This document shows positions 53,372 to 61,829 of a stretch of 64,000 nucleotides of DNA, in pieces. Made by a program: the position numbers and the translations under genes. How positions within the stretch are numbered: position 1 is the first letter of the stretch; each line of letters opens with the position of its first letter. Source of the stretch: JAOAPY01 sp038237475 (GTDB lineage: Bacteria; Acidobacteriota; Blastocatellia; Pyrinomonadales; Pyrinomonadaceae); the NCBI GenBank assembly GCA_038237475.1, contig JBBRYS010000002.1, positions 1-64,000 on the forward strand, read 5' to 3'. Under the pieces are notes generated by a model that worked only from the letters and a program-made list of their open reading frames with translations, made no database searches and was not told where the DNA came from.

Positions 53372-54652
53372 TTAGGTTCCATGTTCCCAACTGTCAATGT
53401 ACTCGACCTGTTCGGCTGTGAGAGTGTCGATCGCCATTCCCAGCGCATTGAGTTTCAGGCTCGCTATCTCGGCATCGACTTCCTTAGGCAGAAGATGTAC
53501 GCCGGCGGCTAGTGTGCCCTGACTCTTAACCAGGTATTCCACTGACAGCGCCTGATTGGCGAAGCTCATATCCATCACGCTGGCCGGATGACCTTCGGCG
53601 GCCGCGAGATTGATCAGTCGACCTTCACCCAGAACAATCACGCGGTTGCCATTCGATTTCAGCTTGTACTCTTCGACAAACGGTCTGATCTTGGTTGCAG
53701 GGGCGGACAAATCGCCCAATCCAACCAGATTCAACTCGAGATCGAAGTGGCCACTGTTACAAACGATGGCGCCATCCTTCATGACTGCGAAATGCTCGCC
53801 GTCGATGACGTGGCGATTGCCGGTGACCGTGACAAAGATGTCGCCCAGGGGAGCGGCGGCGGCAATCGGCATGACACGGAAACCATCCATCACGGCTTCG
53901 ACTGCCTTGATCGGATCGACTTCGGTGACGATGACGTTTGATCCCATGCCGCGAGCTCGCAGAGCCACACCTTTCCCGCACCAGCCATAACCAACCACCA
54001 CCAGCGTGCGGCCGGCCAGCAGAATATTAGTGGCGCGGATGATGCCGTCGAGTGTGGACTGTCCGGTGCCATAGCGATTGTCGAAAAAGTGCTTTGTCTG
54101 CGCGTTATTCACGGCGATTGAAGGGAAGGTCAAGAGGCCTGCGCGAGCAATCGACTCGAGTCTTTGAATACCGGTGGTCGTCTCTTCCGTCGTTCCGATG
54201 ATGTCCGGGATCTGATCTTTGCGTTCCTTCAACAGGGTCGCTATGACATCAGAACCGTCGTCGATAATCACCTGAGGTTTGAAATCCAATGCAGTGCGCA
54301 CGTGACGATTGTAGGTTTCGGTTGATTCGCCTTTGATGGCAAAGACCGGGATACCCCAATCTGCGACCAATGATGCGGCCACGTCGTCCTGAGTCGAGAG
54401 GGGATTCGAGGCGATCAGAATCGATTCTGCGCCGCCCGCTTGCAGTGCACGCGCCAGATTGGCAGTCTCAGTGGTGATGTGGGCGCAGGCAATCAGTCGC
54501 TTCCCCTTGAGCGGTTGTTCGGCGGCGAAACGCTCGCGAATTAATCGCAGCACCGGCATGTCGCGCTCGGCCCATTCAATTCTTTGTTTGCCCTGGGGCG
54601 CCAGGCCGATATCCTTAACGTCGTAATCAATGGAGCTTGTGGTAGCACTCAT
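53372..54652 (-). CDS. ahcY: Adenosylhomocysteinase
   Basis: 426 residues, the short form without the 40-residue insert of the eukaryotic-like type. ACAHITTETANLARALQAGG, DDGSDVIATL, NNAQTKHFFDNRYGTGQSTL, the NAD-binding VVVGYGWCGKGVALRARGMG and the C-terminal YIDSWEHGT. It splits S-adenosylhomocysteine to adenosine and homocysteine. It lies 50 bp downstream of metK on the same strand: making and recycling SAM in one operon. Confidence 0.95.
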   Translation of the reverse strand: MSATTSSIDYDVKDIGLAPQGKQRIEWAERDMPVLRLIRERFAAEQPLKGKRLIACAHITTETANLARALQAGGAESILIASNPLSTQDDVAASLVADWGIPVFAIKGESTETYNRHVRTALDFKPQVIIDDGSDVIATLLKERKDQIPDIIGTTEETTTGIQRLESIARAGLLTFPSIAVNNAQTKHFFDNRYGTGQSTLDGIIRATNILLAGRTLVVVGYGWCGKGVALRARGMGSNVIVTEVDPIKAVEAVMDGFRVMPIAAAAPLGDIFVTVTGNRHVIDGEHFAVMKDGAIVCNSGHFDLELNLVGLGDLSAPATKIRPFVEEYKLKSNGNRVIVLGEGRLINLAAAEGHPASVMDMSFANQALSVEYLVKSQGTLAAGVHLLPKEVDAEIASLKLNALGMAIDTLTAEQVEYIDSWEHGT

Positions 54653-54702
54653 TTTCTTATATTTCCTTCTTTGTGTTGGTGATTAATTTCGATGGACCTT
54701 GT

Positions 54703-55854
54703 CTAAACCCCTGCAGCCGCACGCAGAGACTCAGCCTTATCGGTCTTTTCCCAGGTGAAACCTTCGCCGTCGCGTCCAAAATGGCCATAAGCCGCGGTCG
54801 CCTTATAAATCGGCCGGCGCAGATTCAGAGTTTCAATGATCCCCTTGGGATTCATTGAGAAGTTTTCGCGCACCAGCTTGGCCAGCGCGGGCTCGCTGAT
54901 GCGACCGGTGCCGCTGGTGTCAACCAGTACTGACACGGGCTCTGCAACTCCGATCGCGTAGGCCAGTTGCACCAGACAGCGATCAGCAAGACCTGCCGCC
55001 ACGATGTTCTTGGCCACGTAACGCGCCATGTAGGCCGCGGAGCGATCGACCTTCGTCGGGTCTTTGCCTGAGAAGGCGCCGCCGCCGTGCGGTGCATAGC
55101 CACCGTAAGTGTCGACGATAATCTTGCGCCCGGTTAAGCCGGCATCACCCTGTGGACCACCGGTAACAAACCTGCCGGTAGGATTGATGTGAAAACTCGT
55201 TTTGTCGTCGAGCAACTCCGCTGAAACCGTCTGGCGAATCACGTGCTCTTCAATCTCAGCGCGCAGCTTTTCATTCGTCACGTTGGGATCGTGCTGCGAT
55301 GAGATGACTACAGCTTCGACGCGAAAAGGCCGGCCGTCGCGATATTCAACCGTTACCTGGGACTTCCCATCGGGGCGCAGGTAAGGCAAATCCTCGGACT
55401 TCCTGACTTCGGCGAGCCGGCGCGAGAGCATGTGCGCCAGTTGAATCGGCAAGGGCATTAACTCGGGCGTCTCATTGCAGGCAAAGCCAAACATCAAGCC
55501 CTGGTCGCCGGCGCCCCCGGTATCAACTCCCATGGCGATGTCGGGTGACTGTCGATCGAGAGCGGACAGGACGCTGCAGGTTTCGGAGTCGAATCCGAAC
55601 TTGGCTCGGGTGTAGCCAATTTCGCGAATCGTGTCGCGGGCTACTTTGGTGAAATCGACTCGGGCTGAAGTGGTAATCTCACCGGCGATCACAACCAGAC
55701 CTGTGGTTACGAGCGTCTCGCAGGCCACGCGCGCAGTCGCATCTTCGCCAAGTGCTGCATCGAGCACAGCGTCGGAAATCTGGTCTGCAATCTTGTCTGG
55801 ATGGCCTTCGGTGACTGATTCTGAAGTGAATAGGTAACTGGATTCGGTACTCAA
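54703..55854 (-). CDS. metK: S-adenosylmethionine synthetase
   Basis: 383 residues from TTG 55854, which has AAGGAG 5 nt upstream and gives the usual length (E. coli 384). The frame is open to ATG 55902 but that extension is atypical. Motifs: SYLFTSESVTEGHPDKIADQ, GAGDQGLMFGFA, GRFVTGGPQGDAGLTGRKII, GGGAFSGKDPTKVDRSAAYM. It makes SAM from ATP and methionine. First gene of metK-ahcY. Confidence 0.96.
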   Translation of the reverse strand: MSTESSYLFTSESVTEGHPDKIADQISDAVLDAALGEDATARVACETLVTTGLVVIAGEITTSARVDFTKVARDTIREIGYTRAKFGFDSETCSVLSALDRQSPDIAMGVDTGGAGDQGLMFGFACNETPELMPLPIQLAHMLSRRLAEVRKSEDLPYLRPDGKSQVTVEYRDGRPFRVEAVVISSQHDPNVTNEKLRAEIEEHVIRQTVSAELLDDKTSFHINPTGRFVTGGPQGDAGLTGRKIIVDTYGGYAPHGGGAFSGKDPTKVDRSAAYMARYVAKNIVAAGLADRCLVQLAYAIGVAEPVSVLVDTSGTGRISEPALAKLVRENFSMNPKGIIETLNLRRPIYKATAAYGHFGRDGEGFTWEKTDKAESLRAAAGV

Positions 55855-55914
55855 GCAAACTCCTTCGTAGCAGTAATAGGGTCCATAAATGGCATTGATC
55901 AAAAGACCGCGTAC

Positions 55915-55942
55915 TTTATCAGCGTGAATTTACCAGTGTCAA
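55915..55942 (-). promoter_or_regulatory. Candidate sigma-70 promoter for metK-ahcY
   Basis: On the minus strand, TTGACA (55942-55937) is followed after 16 bp by GATAAA (55920-55915), about 60 bp before the metK start. No SAM or SAH riboswitch pattern was recognised in the leader. Confidence 0.45.
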
Positions 55943-56135
55943 GCGAGACTGTGTGGCTGGACCAGAGGTTACCGCCATTGAAAGCACTCAATCCATGAGA
56001 GCACATACAAACCCCAGGCGGCGCATGGGGCCGTTGAATCCGCACCAGTCAGCGTTCTAAACGCCCATCAACGGAAACATTATGGAACTTGAGTGCGGTG
56101 CGTTCGTGAATTGCGCTGAGGTAACCAAGTTGACT

Positions 56136-56600
56136 ATGAATAAGCAATCCCAGCGTCTCAAAGGCTTCACACTAATTGAGCTCATCATCGTAATCGGCAT
56201 CATTGGTATACTGACCGCGATTATTGTTCCGGCACTCAAAAGCAGTACCCGCAAAGCCAATGAGGCCTCAGCAGTGAGCACGCTGAACGCCGTCAAAGTG
56301 GCACAGGCGAAATACATAATTGACCATAAGGAGCACTTTGGCACTTTCAGAGAGCTTTATGCTGAGGGTTATCTCGACAAGAGGTTCAATGTCGATCAGC
56401 CGAATATTCGCGGCTATGTTTTTATTATGACTCTGATCCCCAGATCGGAGGGCAAGACAGCGAGCTATTCAGTCAACGCGAATCCAGAGCAGTGGGAAGG
56501 ATTCGGCGCTACGGGCAAGAATTTCTACTACACGGATCCCGATAACGGCATCAGCGTTAGCACGACGGCGCCGGCCAGCGCAGTTGATGAGCCCTTGTGA
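56136..56600 (+). CDS. Type IV pilin-like / pseudopilin protein
   Basis: 154 residues from ATG 56136. The prepilin signal is MNKQSQRLKGFTLIELIIVI: cleavage after Gly, then Phe+1 and Glu+5. The N-terminal helix continues GIIGILTAIIVPALKSSTRK. The C-terminal domain (YSVNANPEQWEGFGATGKNF, YYTDPDNGISVS) resembles acidobacterial minor pilins. It could be a pilus or a type II secretion pseudopilin; no assembly genes are near. A hairpin terminator follows at about 56663. Confidence 0.88.
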   Translation: MNKQSQRLKGFTLIELIIVIGIIGILTAIIVPALKSSTRKANEASAVSTLNAVKVAQAKYIIDHKEHFGTFRELYAEGYLDKRFNVDQPNIRGYVFIMTLIPRSEGKTASYSVNANPEQWEGFGATGKNFYYTDPDNGISVSTTAPASAVDEPL

Positions 56601-56647
56601 GCAACCCACCACGCCTCGTTCTCTAAATCAACTTGAAGCGTTCGAGT

Positions 56648-56729
56648 CAGGCGTATAGAGTACCGACTTTAGTCGGGCTTTTGTCTGTAAACGAAAAGCC
56701 CGACTGAAGTCGGGACTCTATACGCTTGT
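56648..56729. repeat. REP-like inverted repeat, variant stem
   Basis: Same design as 39286 and 41772, but the inner stems read CCGACT-TT-AGTCGG where others have CCGCC-TTCA-GGCGG: the stem changes are paired. Left arm stem at 56663-56676 followed by GCTTTT can terminate the pilin transcript. Confidence 0.85.
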
Positions 56730-56734
56730 AAACA

Positions 56735-58867
56735 ATGCGCAAATTCCTGCTTCCGCTAATCCTTTTATTGTTCTGCGGCGTTGCTGCTTTCATCGTCATT
56801 CGGGTAATACGCGGGCGACGCCCAGCGCCTACGCAGGTTGGCTGGCGGGCTCACGTGAGTACGATCGCGGGCGATGGCTCACCGGTGTTTCGCGATGCAA
56901 TTCAACCAGCACAAGCCGCCTTTGCCGATCCCTTTGGCGTTGTCATTGCTGTGGATGGCACGGTCTATGTCTCTGATGCGGGAGACAGCAATCGCATTCG
57001 CAAGCTCGCACTCGATGGCAGCGTGAGCACGTTCGCCGGCAGCAGCGAAGGCTACGCTGATGGACCAGGCGCAGCCGCCAAGTTCAATTCTCCGTCGGGA
57101 CTGGCAATCGATGCTGGGGGTAATCTCTACGTCGCCGACAGCGGCAACAATCGCATCCGAAAACTTACGCCGCAGGGGATTGTTTCAACGGTAGCCGGTG
57201 AGGGAAGCGCCGGTTATCGCGATGGCCCGGCAAGTCAGGCTCAATTCGGGGCCCCATTAGCAGTTGCTGTCGATACCCAGGGAAATCTTTTCGTAGCCGA
57301 TACCTACAACGATCGCATCCGCCTGATCACACTCGCGGGCGAAGTCAGCACGATAGCGGGCACCGGTCTGGGATACGCGGACGGCAGCGCTGAGACTGCT
57401 CGCTTTGATACACCGAGTGGCATTGCAGCCGCACCCGACGGCTCTCTGATTGTGGCCGACACCGGCAACGGCAGACTACGCAGAATTTCTGCCGACCGGA
57501 AGACAGTAGAGACAATCCCGGTTGTCTTCGCCTCAGGTGTTGCGCGAGCCGAACTGGGCCGTCCAATTGGTGTGGCCGTGACGTACGACGGGTTCATTTA
57601 TGCAACGGAACTGGATCGATCCCGTGTGTTGGAGATAGCTCCCGGCGGCGCAACCTCGGTCGTCGCTGGAGATGGACCAGGCTTTCGCGATGGAGCCGAT
57701 GCGCCTCGTTTCAATCAGCTTGCCGGCGTGGCCATCTACCAATACGGTAAACGGCGCGGCGATCTGCTGGTGGCGGACGGAGGAAACTATCTGGTGCGGC
57801 GATTGGCCCAGACTAATGGTGCCGCGAACGAAGTAGCAGTTACGGTCGCGGAACCGGTGCCCCGGCTAACCAATGTCACACTCGATACACCGCACCTGCA
57901 ATGGCCGGTTGATCCGCAGGAAAGTGCGCACGAAGTGGTCGCGACCCTGGGTGAAGTCCGCGGTAGCTTCGATTCCAGCGACAGCCGCGATCATTTGCAC
58001 AGCGGGCTCGATGTTTTTGCCGCCTACGGCGAAACAGTGCGCGCGGTTCGTTCTGAAAAGATCGTCAGTCCCCTTTGTAACTGGGGTTTTGGCAGTCTTA
58101 ACGAAGGGCTGCGCGCCGGCGTCATCTCATACATTCATCAGCAGATCGGCAGAGATGTAACCGGCAAGCCTTTTGCTGACGCTCGTTTTATCCAGGTCAA
58201 AGGTGATGATGGAAAGCTGGCGCGCATTCGCATCAGACGCGGGACGCGCTTCAAGGTTGGTGATGCGCTGGGCACGGTTAATCGCATGTATCATGTTCAT
58301 CTCAACGTGGGGCCACCCGGGGCCGAGGTCAATCCTTTATCGCTTGCGCCACTTGGTTTCAGCGATCGCACAGCGCCGCAAATTGAACGCGACGGTATTC
58401 AGCTATTCGATGAGAGCGGCGCGCGTTTGCAGGAAAAGAAGGACGAACGTCTGCTGGTCCATGGGCGTTTGCGAATCGTGGTTGACGCCTTCGATCGCGC
58501 GGATATGAATTCCAGCCGGCGCCGGCTCGGTCTTTACCGGCTCGGATATCAACTGCTGAATAAAGACCGCAGCCCTGCGCCTGGATTTGCTGAACCGCGT
58601 ATTACGATTGTCTTCGATCGCCTCACGTTTGATCCGGAGGCACCTAAGATCACCTACGCTGAGGATTCCGGAATCACTGTGTATGGCAGCGCCACTACCA
58701 GGTTTCTTTACGAAGTTACCAATACGGTTCGGGATGGACTCAGCAAGCGCGGGCTGTGGGATTCATCAAGTTTGCAACCTGGAGACTACATTCTGCGCAT
58801 CATCGCGGCGGACTACTCGGGCAATGAGGCAATTGAGGGACGCGATCTGCCAGTCACTGTGCGTTAA
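56735..58867 (+). CDS. Membrane-anchored NHL beta-propeller fused to an M23 (LytM) peptidase-like domain
   Basis: 710 residues. An N-terminal helix (FLLPLILLLFCGVAAFIVI) anchors or exports it. Residues about 40-375 hold six or so NHL blades (GNLYVADSGNNRIRKL, GNLFVADTYNDRIRLI). Residues about 395-545 are an M23-like domain: GEVRGSF, then HSGLDVFAAYGETVRAV (the HxGxD metal ligands) and YHVHLNVG (HxH). All three zinc-ligand positions appear kept, so it may cut peptidoglycan cross-links. The C-terminal 150 residues are strand-rich and unnamed (FDRLTFDPEAPKITYAEDSG). The combination is unusual. Confidence 0.82.
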   Translation: MRKFLLPLILLLFCGVAAFIVIRVIRGRRPAPTQVGWRAHVSTIAGDGSPVFRDAIQPAQAAFADPFGVVIAVDGTVYVSDAGDSNRIRKLALDGSVSTFAGSSEGYADGPGAAAKFNSPSGLAIDAGGNLYVADSGNNRIRKLTPQGIVSTVAGEGSAGYRDGPASQAQFGAPLAVAVDTQGNLFVADTYNDRIRLITLAGEVSTIAGTGLGYADGSAETARFDTPSGIAAAPDGSLIVADTGNGRLRRISADRKTVETIPVVFASGVARAELGRPIGVAVTYDGFIYATELDRSRVLEIAPGGATSVVAGDGPGFRDGADAPRFNQLAGVAIYQYGKRRGDLLVADGGNYLVRRLAQTNGAANEVAVTVAEPVPRLTNVTLDTPHLQWPVDPQESAHEVVATLGEVRGSFDSSDSRDHLHSGLDVFAAYGETVRAVRSEKIVSPLCNWGFGSLNEGLRAGVISYIHQQIGRDVTGKPFADARFIQVKGDDGKLARIRIRRGTRFKVGDALGTVNRMYHVHLNVGPPGAEVNPLSLAPLGFSDRTAPQIERDGIQLFDESGARLQEKKDERLLVHGRLRIVVDAFDRADMNSSRRRLGLYRLGYQLLNKDRSPAPGFAEPRITIVFDRLTFDPEAPKITYAEDSGITVYGSATTRFLYEVTNTVRDGLSKRGLWDSSSLQPGDYILRIIAADYSGNEAIEGRDLPVTVR

Positions 58868-58953
58868 GAAGTGCGATTGAATATTCCATCCGGAAGGGAA
58901 CTGGCGCTTCCCTAATCTGCGCAAGGTTCTAATCAAACCGGATAGATAAAGTG

Positions 58954-59343
58954 TCACGCGTTCCGCCGGCTTCGATAGTCTCGTACAGGACGCGTGTACC
59001 AGTGGCACCACGCCAGCAATACAAATTGAAGCGGCAGCCTCAGCCACAAAATTATTTCCCGGTACTCAGGAAACGATTCATGGTGGACGGCCATATGAAT
59101 GTTGGCCGGAAAGACCGCCAATAGGAGCGCGATCAATCCCCAGGCAGCGAGCCGTTGAAACCTCCGGACCACCAGCGGCAGTCCCAGCGCAATTTCAATA
59201 ACCCCGCTTACATAGACGAGCGGCAAATGCCACGGCAGATACGGCGGCATAATTTTCAGATAGAAGGCCGGGTCGATGAAATGGTTGGCGCCTGCCAAGA
59301 CGAACAAGCCCGCGAGGACATATTTGAGAATAGATTTAACCAC
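58954..59343 (-). CDS. DoxX-like four-helix membrane protein
   Basis: 129 residues with four membrane helices: YVLAGLFVLAGANHFIDPAF, LVYVSGVIEIALGLPLVV, LAAWGLIALLLAVFPANIHM and LRLPLQFVLLAWCHWYTRPV. The GxNHFxxPxFYxxIMPPxLP and PAN(I/L)HMA motifs are typical of DoxX-like membrane proteins of unknown role. Single gene. Confidence 0.85.
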   Translation of the reverse strand: MVKSILKYVLAGLFVLAGANHFIDPAFYLKIMPPYLPWHLPLVYVSGVIEIALGLPLVVRRFQRLAAWGLIALLLAVFPANIHMAVHHESFPEYREIILWLRLPLQFVLLAWCHWYTRPVRDYRSRRNA

Positions 59344-59775
59344 GCCTCGCAGCTTACACGACCGTTTTGGAATTGCGAATTGCGAATATCGAATTTGGTG
59401 TTGCCAGAGTCGAGCAGTTCTTAATAACAGGCTATGAATGAGCAGAGAAATTCGGATTGCGAGTTGCGAATGGCGAATTTGGCGTCGTTAGTGGCGAGCC
59501 GATGTTACAGCAGTCTATGGATGAGTTTGGAGTTTTCGAATTGCGAAGCTCGTGAGGTTCCTGAATTTATTGACCAGGGTTGCCAATGAGGGTATTTTTA
59601 GCTGGCTGAAGATCAAATAGATCCGCGCCTGTCTCGCTTCACAAGAGCCGCTCGCGATTCTCACTTCCTTGAACCGTACGAGAAAGCGCCTCGAGTGAAA
59701 AGGAAATCAAAGAGAACCACGCCGATCTGCTGCTGCGAATGACGGGAATCGTCCTACTATCGAAAGGAGCCTGGA
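59344..59775. repeat. Intergenic region with short direct repeats
   Basis: TTGCGAATTGCGAATATCGAATTTGG (in part) at about 59373-59398 and related GATTGCGAGTTGCGAATGGC at about 59455-59475 and 59538: a short A/T-rich motif repeated at least three times. No gene. AAGGAG at 59763 serves the next start. Confidence 0.5.
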
Positions 59776-60426
59776 ATGAGTGACGAGATCGTACGCGACC
59801 AACGTATATCGAATTGGGAAATGGTTGAGCGAGTCTCCAAGACGCTGTCGATGCTGGCCATACCGTTGGTGCTGGCTTTTGGCGGGTGGATAATTCAACA
59901 ACGACTGCAGAATCAGGCGCTGAATCGGGACTACGTTCAGCTAGCTGTTTCAATTCTTAAGGACAAGACCTCAAACGCCGATCCCCAAATGCGGTCCTGG
60001 GCGGTCCAATTGTTGAATGACAACTCACCGACCAAATTCAACTCGCAGGTTTTTGAACAATTGAAATCCGGGACAGCCCAATTGCCCGAGAATTTTAATG
60101 TGACGCAGGAAGTCTCAACGGTTGCAGCTACTTCAGTCCCGCCACGAGAAGCAGCCGCGGACGCGGAGCTGAAGGGATTTGATTTTCTTGTCAGCAAGGA
60201 CGCTGAAGGCTCGATTCAGGCTTTCGCGCTTGCGGAAAAGCTCTGGCCCACTTATCACAATGTGGCTGAGATTAGAAAGCTGCTTGAAGAAAACCGCGCG
60301 GCGTTGGTTGCCGCCCCCAAGGACGGTAAGAGCGAACCCTGGACCAAGGTCTATCGATTAGTCCTCTCCAGGTACTCGTGGGGTCTCCCCGCCGACGTAA
60401 AAGCCAAACTCAACGAACAAATTTAA
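59776..60426 (+). CDS. Membrane-anchored protein of unknown function
   Basis: 216 residues, AAGGAG 7 nt before the ATG. One membrane helix (about 25-42, LSMLAIPLVLAFGGWIIQ). A helical part follows (QLAVSILKDKTSNADPQMRS, WAVQLLNDNSPTKF), resembling the juxtamembrane segment seen in small bacterial membrane proteins near phage or stress genes. The C-terminal half (FDFLVSKDAEGSIQAFALAE, LWPTYHNVAEIRKLLEE) looks like a TPR-like module. No family recognised. Confidence 0.7.
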   Translation: MSDEIVRDQRISNWEMVERVSKTLSMLAIPLVLAFGGWIIQQRLQNQALNRDYVQLAVSILKDKTSNADPQMRSWAVQLLNDNSPTKFNSQVFEQLKSGTAQLPENFNVTQEVSTVAATSVPPREAAADAELKGFDFLVSKDAEGSIQAFALAEKLWPTYHNVAEIRKLLEENRAALVAAPKDGKSEPWTKVYRLVLSRYSWGLPADVKAKLNEQI

Positions 60427-60534
60427 ATTTTCAGCAAGTTCTCGTATCTCAGCATGCGTCACGCTGCTTGGATCTCTAAGGGCCTTGCCAGCGAGCGATG
60501 CAAGCCTCGCTGATGTTTCTTTTCTGGTAAGCAT
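60358..60534 (-). CDS. Candidate small protein, 58 residues
   Basis: MLTRKETSARLASLAGKALR, DPSSVTHAEIRELAENLN and a short C-terminus ending VPGED. AGGAG lies 12 nt before the ATG. The first 37 residues follow the pattern of a common small bacterial family (xASxAGKxLRDPxS...AAxxLA). The last 23 overlap the 3' end of the convergent gene by about 70 bp. Plausible but not certain. Confidence 0.35.
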   Translation of the reverse strand: MLTRKETSARLASLAGKALRDPSSVTHAEIRELAENLNLFVEFGFYVGGETPRVPGED

Positions 60535-60813
60535 GGTTTGTTAATTCTCCTGATAAAATCTCGAAACCTGGCTCTGCGGCCCTACCTCAAATTTCGCCTG
60601 ATCACTAACATGAAACCCGTCGCAAGGTTTCACCGGCGCAACAACAGCGCGCATCGGTCAATCTGCTTTTTGGATCAAAAGAGGCATCTTAGGGACTTAT
60701 GAGGCAAGCCCCATAACAACATAATATGTATTATCAGACGCGAACGGTATTCGGGTTCATGTTGTGTGAGCGCTTCCCGGCTGGGTGGCCTTGCCCTAAA
60801 AGCAGCGTCATAG

Positions 60814-61043
60814 GTCCGTAACGCGGACGAATGATAATAGCTCGGCAGTTTACTGCTGGGGATAGCAGCTCAACGATTGGCAGTCCGTGAAGCGGACGGC
60901 TGAATGTACTGCTCTAAGATTTTTTCAGCCGTCCGCTTCACGGACTCCGTTTCACTTTCCGACTGATCCCAGCGATAAATCGCTGGGCTATTTTCAATCG
61001 CCCGCGAACGCGGACGCGGTGGAACCGACTTTTGGGCAAAGCG
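60814..61043. repeat. 230-bp composite palindromic repeat, copy 3 (inverted)
   Basis: Reads as the reverse complement of 41048-41280, part by part: CAGTAAACTGC hairpin, facing CCGTGAAGCGGACGGCTGA arms, CCCAGCGATAAATCGCTGGG, and TTTTGGGCAAAGCG at the end. Identity is high by eye over the whole length. The remainder of the 60535-61263 gap holds only a single REP-like arm (61125-61160). Confidence 0.82.
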
Positions 61044-61124
61044 CGGTTGGGCCGAGGCGGCGTTAGGGGCGGCACGGTTGGCCGCCAGGGACCTATCGCC
61101 TTTCGTAACATTTCCCCCTCATGG

Positions 61125-61160
61125 AAAAAGCCCGACTGAAGTCGGTACTCTAAACACCTG
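61125..61160. repeat. Single REP-like arm
   Basis: AAAAAGCCCGACTGAAGTCGG-type stem followed by TACTCTAAACACCTG: the right arm of the variant element at 56648, without a left arm. A solitary half element. Confidence 0.7.
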
Positions 61161-61263
61161 TAATCGGTACTCGAAACAGCTGTAACTTGACGGTGACTGA
61201 CCCATCGCCTAGAGTACGGACTCCGACATCTTTATTCTTAATTCGCTGTGAAGGGTCCACTTA

Positions 61264-61815
61264 GTGCCAATCAAAATCGAGAATCAATACGAAGGAAAAT
61301 TACCGAAGAATACGGTTCAACTGGTTGAGAAAGCTTTGGATACCGTGCCGCGTGAACATACACGCGGACTGGAACGCATCCGCTTCGTGAGTTTTATTTC
61401 GGAGCCGAGGCTCAAGGGGCCTATTACCGCCTCTGAGCTGCCTGGCCTTTATCATCCACGCGAAGGAAACAAAGCCCCCTGGCTCGAAGTCGCCATAGGC
61501 GTCCTCCTGCCCGGCAACAAGCCGATTCACAAGCGCATCATCCCGCGCCTCTCATTCAAGGGCAACATCGCCGCCGTGGTCTTCTCGCTGGTGGGCCAGC
61601 ACTATCACCTGACGCTCCGTCACTCCGTCAAACGCACGCAGGTTGAGCCCGCAGTGCGCCAGTACACTGAAAAGTATCTGAAGGCCTGGAACGAAAAGCA
61701 GCACAGCGTGCGCGCGCGTATTTTTAAGCCCATCCAACCCACACTCGAGCGCTGGGGCAAGTCCCTACAAAAACGCGCGGCGGTGGAAAAGAAGAAAGGT
61801 ATGGCGGCCAAGTAA
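61264..61815 (+). CDS. Conserved hypothetical protein
   Basis: 183 residues from a GTG start (MPIKIENQYEGKLPKNTVQL). Basic, soluble, no signal peptide. Notable stretches are GLERIRFVSFISEP, KAPWLEVAIGVLLPG and a histidine-rich centre VFSLVGQHYHLTLRHSVKRT. The C-terminal helix is very basic (RWGKSLQKRAAVEKKKGMAA). No family recognised; a nucleic-acid contact is possible from charge alone. Convergent with parB, 15 bp apart. Confidence 0.75.
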   Translation: MPIKIENQYEGKLPKNTVQLVEKALDTVPREHTRGLERIRFVSFISEPRLKGPITASELPGLYHPREGNKAPWLEVAIGVLLPGNKPIHKRIIPRLSFKGNIAAVVFSLVGQHYHLTLRHSVKRTQVEPAVRQYTEKYLKAWNEKQHSVRARIFKPIQPTLERWGKSLQKRAAVEKKKGMAAK

Positions 61816-61829
61816 GACGGCAGTAGGCC

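Noticed and set aside
55855..56080. Possible SAM or SAH riboswitch upstream of metK
   Set aside because: Read on the minus strand, none of the SAM-I, SAM-II or SAH core motifs I know was found; only a promoter-like pair is present.
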